From contig JAJXWC010000016.1 of NCBI GenBank assembly GCA_021781855.1, positions 1 to 22,426 of the forward strand: a DNA stretch of 22,426 nt, given 5' to 3'. Below the pieces are notes generated by a model. It made no database searches. It had not been told where the DNA came from and saw only the letters and a list, made by a program, of their open reading frames with translations. How positions within the stretch are numbered: position 1 is the first letter of the stretch; every line of letters begins with the position of its first letter. Below are positions 6,495 to 15,089 of this stretch, one piece after another. The position numbers and the translations under genes are program-made. Source of the stretch: Bacillota bacterium. Its GTDB lineage: Bacteria; Bacillota; Bacilli; Lactobacillales; Streptococcaceae.

Positions 6495-8371
6495 TGATTC
6501 AAATCGGAAAAATTTTTGCTGATCGTTATCGAATTATTAAAGAAATTGGGCGTGGTGGAATGGCGAACGTTTACCAAGGAGAAGATACTTTTCTTGGTAA
6601 TCGTAAAGTAGCAATCAAAGTTTTGCGTTCCAACTTTGAAAATGATAATATTGCGATTGCCCGTTTTCAGCGGGAAGCTTTTGCTATGGCAGAGTTGTCG
6701 CATCCAAATATTGTCGGCATTTCAGATGTCGGCGAATTTGAAAATCAGCAATACATCGTCATGGAATTTATTGACGGCATGACGCTCAAGCAATATATCA
6801 ATGAGCGCGCTCCGCTTTCAAATGACGAAGCTATTGAAATTACGATGGAAATTTTATCGGCAATGGAAATGGCACATTCGCATGGAATTATTCATCGTGA
6901 CTTGAAGCCGCAGAATGTTCTGGTTTCTTACAACGGTACAGTTAAAGTGACAGATTTTGGAATTGCAAAAGCTTTATCAGAGACCTCTCTAACGCAGACC
7001 AATACCATGTTTGGCTCAGTTCATTATCTTTCACCTGAGCAGGCGCGCGGAGCCAATGCAACAGTACAGTCAGATATTTATGCGATTGGGATTATTTTAT
7101 TTGAGTTGCTGACAGGACAGATTCCTTTTGACGGTGATAGTGCGGTGGCGATTGCGCTGAAGCATTTTCAGGAAAATATCCCAAGTATCATCAATTTGAA
7201 TCAAAATGTACCTCAAGCATTGGAAAATGTGGTCATTCGGGCAACGGCAAAAAATATCAAGGACCGTTATGCTGATGTTTCTGAGATGATGAGCGACCTT
7301 GCGACTTCAACCAGTTTGGACCGGCAAGATGAAGCAAAATTAATTTTCAAAAAAGATACGGATGAGACAAAGATTATGCCTGCCAATCTTATCAATCCGT
7401 ATGATACAAAACCTTTAATTGATTCGAAAGCAGAGACTGCTTCTGCCCAGGAAGTTTCGGAGACTGAAAAAGCAGCGTCTGATAAATCGACAAAGAAAAA
7501 GTCTCATAAAGGCTTGATTGCTACTCTCATTATTGCTGTTTTGCTTATTGCTGGCGGAGCATGGGCTTGGGTGGCGCTTACGCCACAAAATACAACCATT
7601 CCTAATGTAGCAGGAATGACTGTGAATCAGGCTGAACAAGAAATCCGAAATGCACATCTTAAAGTTGGAAATATTGAAAAGCAGCAAAGCACAACGATTG
7701 ATTCTGGAAAAGTCATCAAAACCAATCCAGATGTCGGAACAACCGTGAGAAGAAATAGTTCGGTTGATATTTATGAATCCGAAGGTAATGCTAATGCGAT
7801 GACGTTGGAAAATTATGTGGGCAAGAAATATGATGATGTTTACAGCATGTTGATTGCGGCAGGGGTTTCTTCCAATCAGATTGTCGAAAACGAAGTATCT
7901 AACCAAGCGGCAGCAGGAACAATCGTTAATCAGAAACCAGGAAAAGGCGGCACTATTCAACTGGGAGGAACAGATACGATTACTTTTGATGTTTCTATCG
8001 GGGAACAAGCTGCAATTCCTGATTACAAGCCAAATGGAGGCTATCTGACCTATCAGGCCTATCAGCAAGCTTTGAATGATGCTGGATTTACCAATGTAAA
8101 ACTTGTGCCACAAAGTACTTCGAATGCACAAGCAGATGGTTATGTTTGGTCTGTCTACCCTAGAGTTGGAACCATGACCTCGCTCACACAAGAAGTTGTG
8201 GTAACTTATAGTAAATATACTGTACCAGCTTCTACAACACCGCAAAGCACACAGCAGACAACGACTCAAACCACTACGTCGGCAAATGATAATGGCGGTT
8301 CCACAACAAATAGTTCAGAGCCACCGAAGGATTCAACAACAGCGTCTTCTTCAACTCCACCGAGTAGTTAA
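6494..8371 (+). CDS. pknB: PASTA-domain Ser/Thr protein kinase (PknB/StkP family)
   Basis: 625 residues. The cytoplasmic kinase domain (about 11-270) has the glycine loop [13 protein letters not shown]42, HRDLKPQN (D136, N141) and the DFG aspartate D154. An activation loop rich in Thr/Ser follows ([10 protein letters not shown]). A linker of about 70 residues leads to one membrane helix (about 340-362), then three extracellular PASTA repeats (about 365-435, 436-508 and 509-578) that sense muropeptides or lipid II in relatives. The protein ends in a Ser/Thr-rich tail of about 45 residues of low complexity. Start: ATG 6494 with AGGAGG seven bases upstream; TTG 6491 is in frame but less likely. 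Pneumococcal StkP has four PASTA repeats, so three is a genuine difference from that protein. It regulates cell wall synthesis and division. Ends at a strong terminator. Confidence 0.96.
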   Translation: MIQIGKIFADRYRIIKEIGRGGMANVYQGEDTFLGNRKVAIKVLRSNFENDNIAIARFQREAFAMAELSHPNIVGISDVGEFENQQYIVMEFIDGMTLKQYINERAPLSNDEAIEITMEILSAMEMAHSHGIIHRDLKPQNVLVSYNGTVKVTDFGIAKALSETSLTQTNTMFGSVHYLSPEQARGANATVQSDIYAIGIILFELLTGQIPFDGDSAVAIALKHFQENIPSIINLNQNVPQALENVVIRATAKNIKDRYADVSEMMSDLATSTSLDRQDEAKLIFKKDTDETKIMPANLINPYDTKPLIDSKAETASAQEVSETEKAASDKSTKKKSHKGLIATLIIAVLLIAGGAWAWVALTPQNTTIPNVAGMTVNQAEQEIRNAHLKVGNIEKQQSTTIDSGKVIKTNPDVGTTVRRNSSVDIYESEGNANAMTLENYVGKKYDDVYSMLIAAGVSSNQIVENEVSNQAAAGTIVNQKPGKGGTIQLGGTDTITFDVSIGEQAAIPDYKPNGGYLTYQAYQQALNDAGFTNVKLVPQSTSNAQADGYVWSVYPRVGTMTSLTQEVVVTYSKYTVPASTTPQSTQQTTTQTTTSANDNGGSTTNSSEPPKDSTTASSSTPPSS

Positions 8372-8406
8372 AAAAAATCTGTCAAGAAATTGACAGATTT
8401 TTTTAC
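8372..8406. terminator. Bidirectional intrinsic terminator between pknB and rpsO
   Basis: Stem TCTGTCAA / TTGACAGA with loop GAAA, flanked by A7 on the left and T7 on the right, immediately after the pknB stop. The symmetric A/T flanks allow function in both directions. Confidence 0.85.
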
Positions 8407-8413
8407 TTCAAGA

Positions 8414-8444
8414 ATAAAAAAAGCACTGCCAGAGACAGTGTTTT
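8414..8444 (-). terminator. rpsO terminator
   Basis: On the minus strand, ACACTG / CAGTGC-type hairpin with loop TCTCTGG followed by T7, about ten bases after the rpsO stop. Confidence 0.75.
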
Positions 8445-8454
8445 ATGTGGTCGA

Positions 8455-8724
8455 TTAACGGCGAAGTCCGAGAGATGCAATCAATTCGCGGTAACGTTGT
8501 ACATCTTTTGCACGAAGATAAGCCAAAAGATTACGACGGTGACCAATCTTTTTCATCAGACCGCGATAAGTAGCGTGGTCTTTTTTGTGAGATTTGATGT
8601 GGTCGTTAAGGTGATTAATTTCCCAAGTGAGTACAGCGATTTGTACTTCAGGTGAACCAGTATCGCCTTCTTTACGCGCATATTGAGCAATGATTTCTTG
8701 CTTTTTTTCTTTTGAAATTGCCAT
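8455..8724 (-). CDS. rpsO: 30S ribosomal protein S15
   Basis: 89 residues, the standard length. S15 binds the central domain of 16S rRNA early in 30S assembly. Hallmarks are [12 protein letters not shown] at the start, [14 protein letters not shown], the HxxDHxSHKKDH-type segment ([13 protein letters not shown]), [17 protein letters not shown] and the C-terminal [13 protein letters not shown]. Strong ribosome binding site AAAGGAG seven bases before ATG. It is monocistronic, with its own promoter and terminator. The leader of about 80 nt is long enough for the S15 autoregulation known in other bacteria and contains the imperfect hairpin AAAGTAGT...ACAACTTT, but I could not match it to a described S15-binding structure. 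Confidence 0.98.
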   Translation of the reverse strand: MAISKEKKQEIIAQYARKEGDTGSPEVQIAVLTWEINHLNDHIKSHKKDHATYRGLMKKIGHRRNLLAYLRAKDVQRYRELIASLGLRR

Positions 8725-8813
8725 GAGTTTTTCTCCTTTACGTTTATTGCTCTTTCTGAGTAACGGCTAGGCAAGCACGAAACCAAGAAAAAGTTGTAAA
8801 AAACTACTTTCCT

Positions 8814-8842
8814 ATCATACACTATTTTCTTGCTTTTGGCAA
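8814..8842 (-). promoter_or_regulatory. rpsO promoter
   Basis: Minus strand TTGCCA (8837-8842), 17-bp spacer, TATGAT (8814-8819) with an upstream TG (extended -10). Predicted start near 8807, giving an rpsO leader of about 83 nt. It sits in the short gap just after the proC stop. Confidence 0.7.
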
Positions 8843-8846
8843 GTGT

Positions 8847-9635
8847 TCACATGTTTTTCTCACGTTCAATGGTGGCTGTGATAGCATCAATGACTGTAGC
8901 AACGAAGCGATTTTGCTCAAGGGAGACAACACCTGCAACTGTTGTGCCGGCAGGACTAGATACTTTATCAACGAGCGCCCACGGATTTTCTTGCGAGCTT
9001 AAAAGCATTTCAGCACTTGCTTGGACTGTTTCGGCAACAATTTTTGTGGCAGTTTCTTTAGGAATACCGTGCAGTACACCCGCGCGTGCCAGAGCATCAA
9101 TGAACATATAAATATAAGCAGGGCTTGAGCCTGCAAGTGCTGTAAATGCTGAAAAATCTTTTTCAGCAATTTCGTGGATAGAACCAACTGAGCTGAAAAT
9201 TTCTTTTGCCAGCGCATAATCTTCAGCACCGACAAAGTCATTTTTGACAATCGCCGAAGTTGATTTACCAATCTGAGCATTGATATTTGGCATGACACGG
9301 ATAATCGGCTGATTTTCTGATTCTGTCAAATGCTTCAAATCGGTCAAGCTTAGTCCTGCAGCAATCGAAATTAATGTTTTTGTTTTTGATAGGTCGCTCA
9401 AAAGGCTGGTTAAAACGGAGGGAAGCACCTGAGGTTTGACAGAAAGTACAATGAGGTCGGCTTTTTTGACAAGTTCGACATGACTGGCTGCTGCAGTAAC
9501 GAGAAGTTGTTCGGCTTGTGCCCTTGTTTTTGTCAGTTCATGTCCAGAAATGAGGATGTTGAATTTTGTTTTGTCAAGCCCTGAAATGATTGCCGTTGCC
9601 ATTTTTCCGACACCGATAAATCCGATTGTTTTCAT
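8847..9635 (-). CDS. proC: Pyrroline-5-carboxylate reductase
   Basis: 262 residues from ATG 9635. ProC reduces pyrroline-5-carboxylate to proline with NAD(P)H, the last step of proline synthesis. The N-terminal dinucleotide motif is GFIGVGKMA; further hallmarks are VLSVKPQVLP, the IRVMPNINAQIGKS stretch and the C-terminal dimerisation and substrate region ALAGSSPAYIYMFIDALARAG with SPAGTT. Start choice: GGAG lies six bases before ATG 9635; an ATG at 9647 would put that site inside the gene and adds only MEQN. I found no clear promoter in the gap shared with glmU. No other proline-synthesis genes are nearby. Confidence 0.96.
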   Translation of the reverse strand: MKTIGFIGVGKMATAIISGLDKTKFNILISGHELTKTRAQAEQLLVTAAASHVELVKKADLIVLSVKPQVLPSVLTSLLSDLSKTKTLISIAAGLSLTDLKHLTESENQPIIRVMPNINAQIGKSTSAIVKNDFVGAEDYALAKEIFSSVGSIHEIAEKDFSAFTALAGSSPAYIYMFIDALARAGVLHGIPKETATKIVAETVQASAEMLLSSQENPWALVDKVSSPAGTTVAGVVSLEQNRFVATVIDAITATIEREKNM

Positions 9636-9744
9636 ATTCTGCTCCATTTATTTATTTATTGATAATAAGTTTGCTCCAATATTCGTTTTAGTCTTACATT
9701 TATTTATCGAACACCTATTGTTTTGTGAAGGGAGAAAGTGGAAG

Positions 9745-9840
9745 ATGAAAAATAGAAATTGGAACAGGTCAAAGACTGTGAAAGCTTATTTCGTCTATTG
9801 TAGCACATTTCTGAGACGATTTGTGAAGATTTTCCTGTAA
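9745..9840 (+). CDS. Possible 31-aa basic small protein upstream of glmU
   Basis: ATG 9745 is preceded by GGGAGAAAGTGGAAG, a credible ribosome binding region, and opens 31 codons rich in Lys and Arg with aromatic and hydrophobic residues (SKTVKAYFVY, FLRRFVKIFL). It ends six bases before the glmU -10 box. It belongs to no family I know and has no evident promoter. It may be chance; listed because the site and spacing are good. Confidence 0.25.
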   Translation: MKNRNWNRSKTVKAYFVYCSTFLRRFVKIFL

Positions 9841-9845
9841 TATGA

Positions 9846-9851
9846 TATAAT
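9846..9851 (+). promoter_or_regulatory. glmU -10 box (extended)
   Basis: TGATATAAT, an extended -10, 36 bases before the glmU ATG. No good -35 at 16-18 bp; TTGTGA is present at a long 19-bp spacing. Confidence 0.6.
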
Positions 9852-9887
9852 TTAAACAAACAAACACGGAAAATTCGGAGGAATACG

Positions 9888-11264
9888 ATGAATAAATTTG
9901 CGATTATTTTGGCTGCGGGCAAAGGTACGCGCATGAAATCTGATACACCAAAAGTCTTGCATGAGGTAGCTGGAAAGTCAATGCTGGCACATGTTTTGTC
10001 AAATGTTGGTGAAGTAAAAACAGAAAAACGAATTGTCATTGTAGGGCATGAAGCAGACCGTGTGATTGCAACTTTGCCCAAAGGAACAAATTTCGTAAAA
10101 CAAACGGAGCAACTTGGTACAGGGCATGCGGTCCGGATTGCAGCAGATTTGCTGGCAAATGAAAATGGAGCAACTCTGGTTATCGCAGGAGATACCCCGC
10201 TGATTTCGGGAGATACGCTGAATGCATTGTTTGAGTATCATTTTGCTCAAAAAGCAACAGCGACAATTTTAACGGCGATTGCACCAAATCCAACAGGATA
10301 TGGTCGAATTGTGCGTGGTGCAGATGGTTCTGTTGAAAAAATCGTTGAGCAAAAAGATGCAAATGAAGCAGAAAAAGCCATTAGTGAGATTAATACAGGT
10401 ACTTACATTTTCGATAACAAAGCACTTTTTCGTGCCTTGGGCTCAATCACAACAGACAACGCTCAAGGGGAATATTATCTGACAGATGTTATTGAGATTT
10501 TCAAAGGTCTGGAAAGAAATGTGGCAGCTTATACTTTGCCCGAATTTGATGAAAGTTTGGGAATTAATGACCGCGTGGCATTGTCGCAGGCCGAAAAAAT
10601 CATGCGCATGCGGATTAACAAGCAGCATATGATGAATGGCGTAACTTTGCTTGACCCAGAAACGACTTATATTGATGCAGATATCACAATAGGCGCAGAG
10701 ACGATAATTGAAGGAAATGTGACGATTAAAGGTAAAACGATGATTCATCGCAATGTCCACATCACAAACGGTAGTCGGATTATGGATTCAGAGATTCATG
10801 CGGACTGCGAAATTCGAAATTCGACGGTTGAAGGTAGCCGTATGAGTGTCGGAAGTAATTGTGGTCCTTACGCGCATTTGCGACCGGGAACGGTGTTGAG
10901 TGAGGAAGTTCATGTAGGAAACTTTGTCGAAGTTAAAGGTTCAACGCTAGGAAAAGGCACAAAAGCTGGGCATTTGACTTACATTGGTAATGCGACAGTT
11001 GGCGAAAAAGTCAATTTTGGTGCAGGAACGATTACGGCAAATTATGACGGCAAGAATAAATTTAATACTGAAATTGATGACTTTGCTTTCATCGGTTCAA
11101 ATTCGACGATTGTTGCACCGGTACATATTGGTAAAAATGCGCTGACGGCTGCGGGTTCTGTTGTGACGACAGATGTCCCTGATGAAGCTGTAGAAATCGG
11201 TCGCGGAAGACAGGTTAATAAACTCGGCTTAGCAAGAAGAATGCCACATTATCGGGGAAAATGA
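9888..11264 (+). CDS. glmU: Bifunctional UDP-N-acetylglucosamine pyrophosphorylase / glucosamine-1-phosphate N-acetyltransferase
   Basis: 458 residues, full length. GlmU acetylates GlcN-1-P and couples it to UTP to give UDP-GlcNAc, the entry precursor of peptidoglycan and wall polymers. The N-terminal uridyltransferase domain (about 1-230) has the signature [18 protein letters not shown], the GTGHAV loop and the metal-site region VIAGDTPLI. The C-terminal left-handed beta-helix (about 250-450) shows hexapeptide repeats and the acetyltransferase signatures [19 protein letters not shown] and [27 protein letters not shown] (in part). Ribosome binding site GGAGG seven bases before ATG. The stop overlaps the next gene's ATG (ATGA), so it forms an operon with the NUDIX and MacP-like genes. 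Confidence 0.97.
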   Translation: MNKFAIILAAGKGTRMKSDTPKVLHEVAGKSMLAHVLSNVGEVKTEKRIVIVGHEADRVIATLPKGTNFVKQTEQLGTGHAVRIAADLLANENGATLVIAGDTPLISGDTLNALFEYHFAQKATATILTAIAPNPTGYGRIVRGADGSVEKIVEQKDANEAEKAISEINTGTYIFDNKALFRALGSITTDNAQGEYYLTDVIEIFKGLERNVAAYTLPEFDESLGINDRVALSQAEKIMRMRINKQHMMNGVTLLDPETTYIDADITIGAETIIEGNVTIKGKTMIHRNVHITNGSRIMDSEIHADCEIRNSTVEGSRMSVGSNCGPYAHLRPGTVLSEEVHVGNFVEVKGSTLGKGTKAGHLTYIGNATVGEKVNFGAGTITANYDGKNKFNTEIDDFAFIGSNSTIVAPVHIGKNALTAAGSVVTTDVPDEAVEIGRGRQVNKLGLARRMPHYRGK

Positions 11265-11851
11265 TGTTAAATTTTGATGAGAAAAAATTTGAAGAAAAAA
11301 CCTTATCACGTGATTTACTTTTTCATGGGAAAATCTTTCAAGTAGCACGTGATACAGTCACGCTTCCAGACGGAAATACAGGCTTTCGCGAGCTTGTTTT
11401 TCACAATGGAGGTGTTGCTGTTGCGCCTGTCCTTAATGGTAAAATGATTTTGGTCGGTCAATATCGTAAGGCGATTGAACAGTTTATTTATGAGATTCCT
11501 GCTGGAAAGTTGGAAATTGGTGAAAATACTAATCCTGCGGCTGCAGCCTTACGTGAACTTGAAGAGGAAACTGGTTATACGATGGCGGATTTGACCGATT
11601 TGTCAGAAATTGTGCATTTTTATGGAACACCCGGATTTTCATCAGAAAAAACCTATTTATATTTCTCTGAGCATTTGACAAAGGTGTCAAATCCACGCCC
11701 AATGGATGATGAAGAATTTTTAGATAAAATTTTGGTCAGTTTAGCTGATGCCAAAGCAATGATTGAAGCGGGGCAGATTTGTGATGCAAAAACGATTATT
11801 GCTATTCAACATTGGGAATTATTGACTTTGCGCGGAGGTGTAAATGCCTAG
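11261..11851 (+). CDS. NUDIX hydrolase, ADP-ribose pyrophosphatase type
   Basis: 196 residues. Predicted to hydrolyse ADP-ribose to AMP and ribose-5-phosphate (NudF-like). The region [19 protein letters not shown] is typical of this subfamily. The NUDIX box runs from G82 to about residue 107 and contains GKLEIGE and RELEEETGY. By my count nine residues, not the canonical seven, separate the first Glu from RE, so there is a two-residue insertion in the loop; the metal-binding REXXEE core is intact. The start overlaps glmU by four bases; a second ATG at 11264 is equally possible. The 3' end overlaps the MacP-like gene by eight bases. The same gene order occurs in streptococci. Confidence 0.92.
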   Translation: MMLNFDEKKFEEKTLSRDLLFHGKIFQVARDTVTLPDGNTGFRELVFHNGGVAVAPVLNGKMILVGQYRKAIEQFIYEIPAGKLEIGENTNPAAAALRELEEETGYTMADLTDLSEIVHFYGTPGFSSEKTYLYFSEHLTKVSNPRPMDDEEFLDKILVSLADAKAMIEAGQICDAKTIIAIQHWELLTLRGGVNA

Positions 11852-12125
11852 ACCAATTTTGACTGATGAAATTATTGAACAAGCAAAACGAGACAAGGAA
11901 CAGCTAGAACGCAATTTGCAACGAGAAATGGAAAATGACCGTGAGATTGCCCAAAAATATGACAAAATTGAGAAAGATTTGTCGAAACAGGCTGTTTATA
12001 AGAGTAGGCGTATTGAAAATGCTAAGCAAAATCAGCGTCGTAAGACAGTAAATAAATGGTTATGGATTGTTATTATTGTTGTCCTTGTGCTGCTTGTGCT
12101 TTTTTTCTGGTACTATTTCTTGTGA
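11844..12125 (+). CDS. macP: MacP-like membrane protein, cell wall synthase accessory protein
   Basis: 93 residues with GGAGGTG three bases before ATG. The first seventy residues are cytoplasmic, highly charged and predicted helical, ending in a basic patch (KQNQRRKTVNK), followed by one C-terminal membrane helix (about 71-93). The N-terminal LTDEIIEQA motif, the SRRIENAK segment and the position between a NUDIX gene and mtnN match pneumococcal MacP, the membrane cofactor that activates the class A penicillin-binding protein PBP2a after phosphorylation by StkP. The assignment rests on synteny and short motifs, so it is probable rather than certain. Unlike MacP, there is no threonine near position 32; the only Thr/Ser are T7, S47, S54 and T68. 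The kinase homologue is encoded about 3.5 kb away in this window. Confidence 0.78.
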   Translation: MPRPILTDEIIEQAKRDKEQLERNLQREMENDREIAQKYDKIEKDLSKQAVYKSRRIENAKQNQRRKTVNKWLWIVIIVVLVLLVLFFWYYFL

Positions 12126-12161
12126 GAAATTCTGTCAAGCTTGGCGGAATTTCGTTTTTTT
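12126..12161 (+). terminator. Terminator of the glmU operon
   Basis: Stem GAAATTCTG / CGGAATTTC (one G-U) with a ten-base loop, then T7, one base after the MacP-like stop codon. Confidence 0.85.
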
Positions 12162-12213
12162 GGAAGGTTCGACAAATGGTTTTCTGAGCTGAATGTGAAA
12201 ATTGGTATCGTCA

Positions 12214-12260
12214 TATAATGTCTGTATCAGGAGGATTATACAAGCTTGTAGTCTTGTATA
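12214..12260 (+). promoter_or_regulatory. mtnN promoter -10 and palindromic leader
   Basis: TATAAT at 12214-12219 is the likely -10; no strong -35. Downstream, before the mtnN ATG at 12290, lie two perfect 12-bp palindromes, TACAAGCTTGTA and TTGTATATACAA. They also form the inverted repeat TATACAAG (12237-12244) / CTTGTATA (12253-12260). An AGGAGG at 12229-12234 precedes no usable start codon. This could be a protein-binding site or an RNA hairpin at the 5' end of the transcript. Confidence 0.5.
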
Positions 12261-12289
12261 TACAATATTATCTCGAAAGGAAAAAGAAA

Positions 12290-12970
12290 ATGAAAATTGG
12301 TATTATCTGTGCGATGGACGAAGAAATTCGTGTTCTCATCAAAAATCTGGAAAATCCAGCAAAACAGACACGACACGGCTATGTTTTTAACACTGGTTCA
12401 ATCGGGCGGCATGAAGTGGTGTTAGTACAGTCCGGCATCGGAAAAGTAATGTCGGCACTTGCGGTTGGCTTTTTGGTTGAGCTATTTGAGGTAGATGCGA
12501 TTATTAACACTGGTTCAGCGGGTGCGGTTTCTCAAAAGTTAAAAATTGGTGATGTCGTAGTGGCTGACCGCCTTGCTTATCATGATGTTGATGTGACAGC
12601 GTTTGGTTATGCCTTCGGTCAAATGGCGCAGCAGCCTTTGTACTATGAGAGCAGTAAATATTTTGTTTCTGAACTGAAGAAGGTGCTTGAGAATCTTCAT
12701 ATTGGCTTGATTACCAGCTCAGATAGCTTCATTTCGAGCCCAACAAAAATTATTGAGATAAAAGAACATTTTCCTGATGTTTTAGCGGTTGAAATGGAAG
12801 GAGCAAGTATTGCCCAAGCTGCAACAGCATTGAAAAAACCATTTGTGATTATCCGAGCAATTTCTGATACGGCAAGTCATGATGCCTCCGTCAAATTTGA
12901 TGAATTTATCATTGAAGCTGGTCAAAAATCGGCACAAACACTCATTCACTTATTAGAAAAAATGGTGTAA
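12290..12970 (+). CDS. mtnN: 5'-methylthioadenosine/S-adenosylhomocysteine nucleosidase
   Basis: 226 residues, usual length. MtnN (Pfs) removes adenine from methylthioadenosine and S-adenosylhomocysteine, recycling products of SAM-dependent reactions and giving S-ribosylhomocysteine, the AI-2 precursor. Motifs: MKIGIICAMDEE with the conserved E12, NTGSAGA, VEMEGASIAQ (E168 and E170 about the ribose site) and the catalytic aspartate D193 in ISDTASHD. Start choice: AAAGGA precedes ATG 12290, and the sequence from there matches the family N-terminus; the frame stays open back to 12218, but that extension runs through the leader palindromes. The HD-hydrolase gene follows after one base. Confidence 0.96.
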   Translation: MKIGIICAMDEEIRVLIKNLENPAKQTRHGYVFNTGSIGRHEVVLVQSGIGKVMSALAVGFLVELFEVDAIINTGSAGAVSQKLKIGDVVVADRLAYHDVDVTAFGYAFGQMAQQPLYYESSKYFVSELKKVLENLHIGLITSSDSFISSPTKIIEIKEHFPDVLAVEMEGASIAQAATALKKPFVIIRAISDTASHDASVKFDEFIIEAGQKSAQTLIHLLEKMV

Positions 12971-12971
12971 A

Positions 12972-13544
12972 ATGGATGACTTAGAGCAACTAACTAAGAA
13001 AACACGTGATTTTTTGAACAATGAGAAATTGTTTGAACATTCACTTGCAGTAGCAAAAACGGCACAAAATTTAGCAGAGCGTTTCGGAGAAAATCCTTAT
13101 AAAGCTTATACAGCAGGGATTTTACATGATATTGGCGGTATTTATCCTAACGACAAACGGATTCAGATTGCCGAAGAAGCGGGCATCAATTTGCTCCCTG
13201 AGGAACGCGAATTTCCATTGATTATCCATCAAAAACTATCAAAATTTTTAGCCCGTTGGAAATTTGGAATTTTCAACGATGAAATTTTGAATGCGATTGA
13301 ATGCCACACTACTTTGCGGGCGAATTTTACGAAATTGGATATTGTGCTTTTTCTGGCTGACAAAATCAGTTGGGACGGTGGTGATGCTGCTCCTTTCAAA
13401 AAAGGCTTGTTAGAAAAACTTGAAATTTCAATGGAAGCTGCAGCCCTTTTTTATATTGATTTTATTCTTGATGATGGGGTAAAAGTCATTCATCCGTGGC
13501 TTTTGGCGGCACGTGCAGAATTAATTGAAAAGTCCATTATCTGA
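12972..13544 (+). CDS. HD-domain hydrolase, YqeK-like
   Basis: 190 residues. The HD phosphohydrolase motif is complete: H23 (FEHSLAVA), H52-D53 (GILHDIGG) and D130 (FLADKIS), with the extra histidines H86 (IIHQKLS) and H112 (ECHTTL) that mark the YqeK group. YqeK enzymes split diadenosine tetraphosphate symmetrically into two ADP. In most Firmicutes yqeK lies next to nadD; here it follows mtnN by one base and lacks a strong ribosome binding site, so it probably depends on translational coupling to mtnN. Subfamily assignment is likely but not certain; other HD hydrolases of this size exist. Confidence 0.85.
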   Translation: MDDLEQLTKKTRDFLNNEKLFEHSLAVAKTAQNLAERFGENPYKAYTAGILHDIGGIYPNDKRIQIAEEAGINLLPEEREFPLIIHQKLSKFLARWKFGIFNDEILNAIECHTTLRANFTKLDIVLFLADKISWDGGDAAPFKKGLLEKLEISMEAAALFYIDFILDDGVKVIHPWLLAARAELIEKSII

Positions 13545-13563
13545 TTTTTTCTAAGGTTTGGAC

Positions 13564-13569
13564 TATAAT
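13564..13569 (+). promoter_or_regulatory. pepC -10 box
   Basis: TATAAT 29 bases before the pepC ATG. The -35 region (CTGATT at 17 bp) is weak. Confidence 0.55.
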
Positions 13570-13598
13570 AGAAGTAACTATTTATTTTGGAGGGAAAA

Positions 13599-14909
13599 AT
13601 GACGTTAACACAAGATTTTACAGAAAAACTTTACGAACAATTTGCGGCTGATGCGAAATTGCGTGCTGTTGAAAATGCAGCAACCAAAAATGGCCTGCTC
13701 AATGCTTTGGAATCGCGCGGTTCGCATGCTGCAACTTTGCCTGAATTTTCGATTGATTTGACAAAAGACCCAGTAACGAACCAAAAACAATCTGGTCGCT
13801 GCTGGATGTTTGCAGCTTTGAACACTTTCCGTCACAAAACAATTGCGCAGTTTAAGGTTGAAAACATTGAATTTTCACAGGCTTACAGTTTTTTCTGGGA
13901 TAAATATGAAAAATCAAATTGGTTCATGGAGCAAATCATCAACAATTTTGAAATTGATGACCGTAAACTGAACTTTTTGCTCACTACGCCTCAACAGGAT
14001 GGTGGGCAATGGGATATGATTGTTGCGATTTTCCAGAAATATGGTGTAGTGCCTAAAGCAGTTTATCCAGAATCTGCTGCATCAAGTAATTCGCGTGAAC
14101 TCAATCAATATCTGAACAAGTTGCTCCGTCAAGATGCGCAGCTTTTGCGTGAAGCGATTGAAAAAGGCGAAGATGTTGTAGCGTTACGTGAAAAATTGAT
14201 GCAGGAAATTTTTAATTTCTTAGCAGCAACCCTAGGTTTGCCACCACAAAATTTTGACTTCGCTTTCCGCAATAAAGACAATGAATTAGTGAAATTTTCA
14301 GGGACGCCGAAAGAATTTTATGCTCAGTTTGTTGGTAATGATTTGGATGATTATGTCTCCATCATTAATGCACCAACGGCTGATAAACCTTACAATAAGA
14401 GCTACACGGTGGAATTTCTCGGCAACGTTGTCGACGGCAAGCAAGTTAAGCACTTGAATGTTGAGATGAATCGCTTTAAAAAACTGGCGATTGCTCAAAT
14501 GCAGCAAGGTGAAACAGTTTGGTTTGGCTGTGATGTCGGGCAGCTTTCAAATCGCAAAGACGGTTTGCTAACGCTAGATGCTTATGATTTCGAAAAAGCG
14601 CTAGATATTAAATTCATACAGGATAAGGCTTCCCGTCTGGATTATGCAGAGAGCTTGATGACGCATGCAATGGTGCTGACAGGTGTTGATTTGGATGAAA
14701 ACGGCAATTCTACAAAATGGAAAGTTGAAAATTCTTGGGGCGATGAAGTTGGTAAGAAAGGCTATTTTGTGGCATCGGACAGTTGGATGGATGAGTATAC
14801 TTATCAAATCGTTGTACGTAAAGAATTTTTGACTGCAGAAGAATTAGCAGCTTATGAAGCAGAGCCAACCGTGCTGTTGCCATGGGACCCAATGGGTGCA
14901 TTAGCATAA
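13599..14909 (+). CDS. pepC: Aminopeptidase C (bleomycin hydrolase-like cysteine peptidase)
   Basis: 436 residues, the same length as lactococcal PepC. A cytoplasmic hexameric C1B-family cysteine aminopeptidase that takes part in casein peptide use. Papain-like catalytic residues: Cys in QSGRCWMFAALN near residue 68, His in LMTHAMVLTGV and Asn in VENSWGDE. The C-terminus ends LLPWDPMGALA, the tail that reaches into the active site and makes the enzyme an exo-peptidase. Start: GGAGG six bases before ATG 13599; an upstream in-frame TTG would place that site inside the gene. Monocistronic, with its own promoter and a terminator shared with folT. The sequence seems to differ appreciably from the L. 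lactis protein, which suggests a different species. Confidence 0.97.
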   Translation: MTLTQDFTEKLYEQFAADAKLRAVENAATKNGLLNALESRGSHAATLPEFSIDLTKDPVTNQKQSGRCWMFAALNTFRHKTIAQFKVENIEFSQAYSFFWDKYEKSNWFMEQIINNFEIDDRKLNFLLTTPQQDGGQWDMIVAIFQKYGVVPKAVYPESAASSNSRELNQYLNKLLRQDAQLLREAIEKGEDVVALREKLMQEIFNFLAATLGLPPQNFDFAFRNKDNELVKFSGTPKEFYAQFVGNDLDDYVSIINAPTADKPYNKSYTVEFLGNVVDGKQVKHLNVEMNRFKKLAIAQMQQGETVWFGCDVGQLSNRKDGLLTLDAYDFEKALDIKFIQDKASRLDYAESLMTHAMVLTGVDLDENGNSTKWKVENSWGDEVGKKGYFVASDSWMDEYTYQIVVRKEFLTAEELAAYEAEPTVLLPWDPMGALA

Positions 14910-15050
14910 AAGAAAATTTTGGCTGAAGTTTTATCAATGAAACGGAGACTTATTCAGTGGGAATTCTATCTTTCATTGAATTCAGAAAACACCCTCAGTA
15001 GCAACAAAGCCGCAGAGAGTGTCGAGATAGACTAAGAGATACAATTAAGT

Positions 15051-15089
15051 AAAAATGCGACCAAAGGGGATGACTTTGGCCGCATTTTT
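15051..15089. terminator. Bidirectional terminator between pepC and folT
   Basis: Long hairpin, ATGCG-A-CCAAAG / CTTTGG-C-CGCAT, one mismatch, flanked by A5 and T6. It serves pepC and the convergent folT; the folT stop codon lies at its edge. The 140 bp between it and pepC hold nothing I can name. Confidence 0.85.

Noticed and set aside
7415..8269. 284-codon open frame on the minus strand
   Set aside because: Lies fully antisense to the PASTA part of pknB; the product is rich in Cys, Ser and Ile without any domain, and has no promoter or ribosome binding site. A shadow of pknB codon use.
8550..8822. Minus-strand frame of 88 codons overlapping rpsO
   Set aside because: Out of frame with S15, which is unmistakable; the upstream part is the rpsO leader.
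14937..15035. 32-codon plus-strand frame after pepC (MKRRLIQWEF...)
   Set aside because: No ribosome binding site, no promoter, no recognisable family; it sits between pepC and its terminator. Possibly a remnant, not supportable as a gene.
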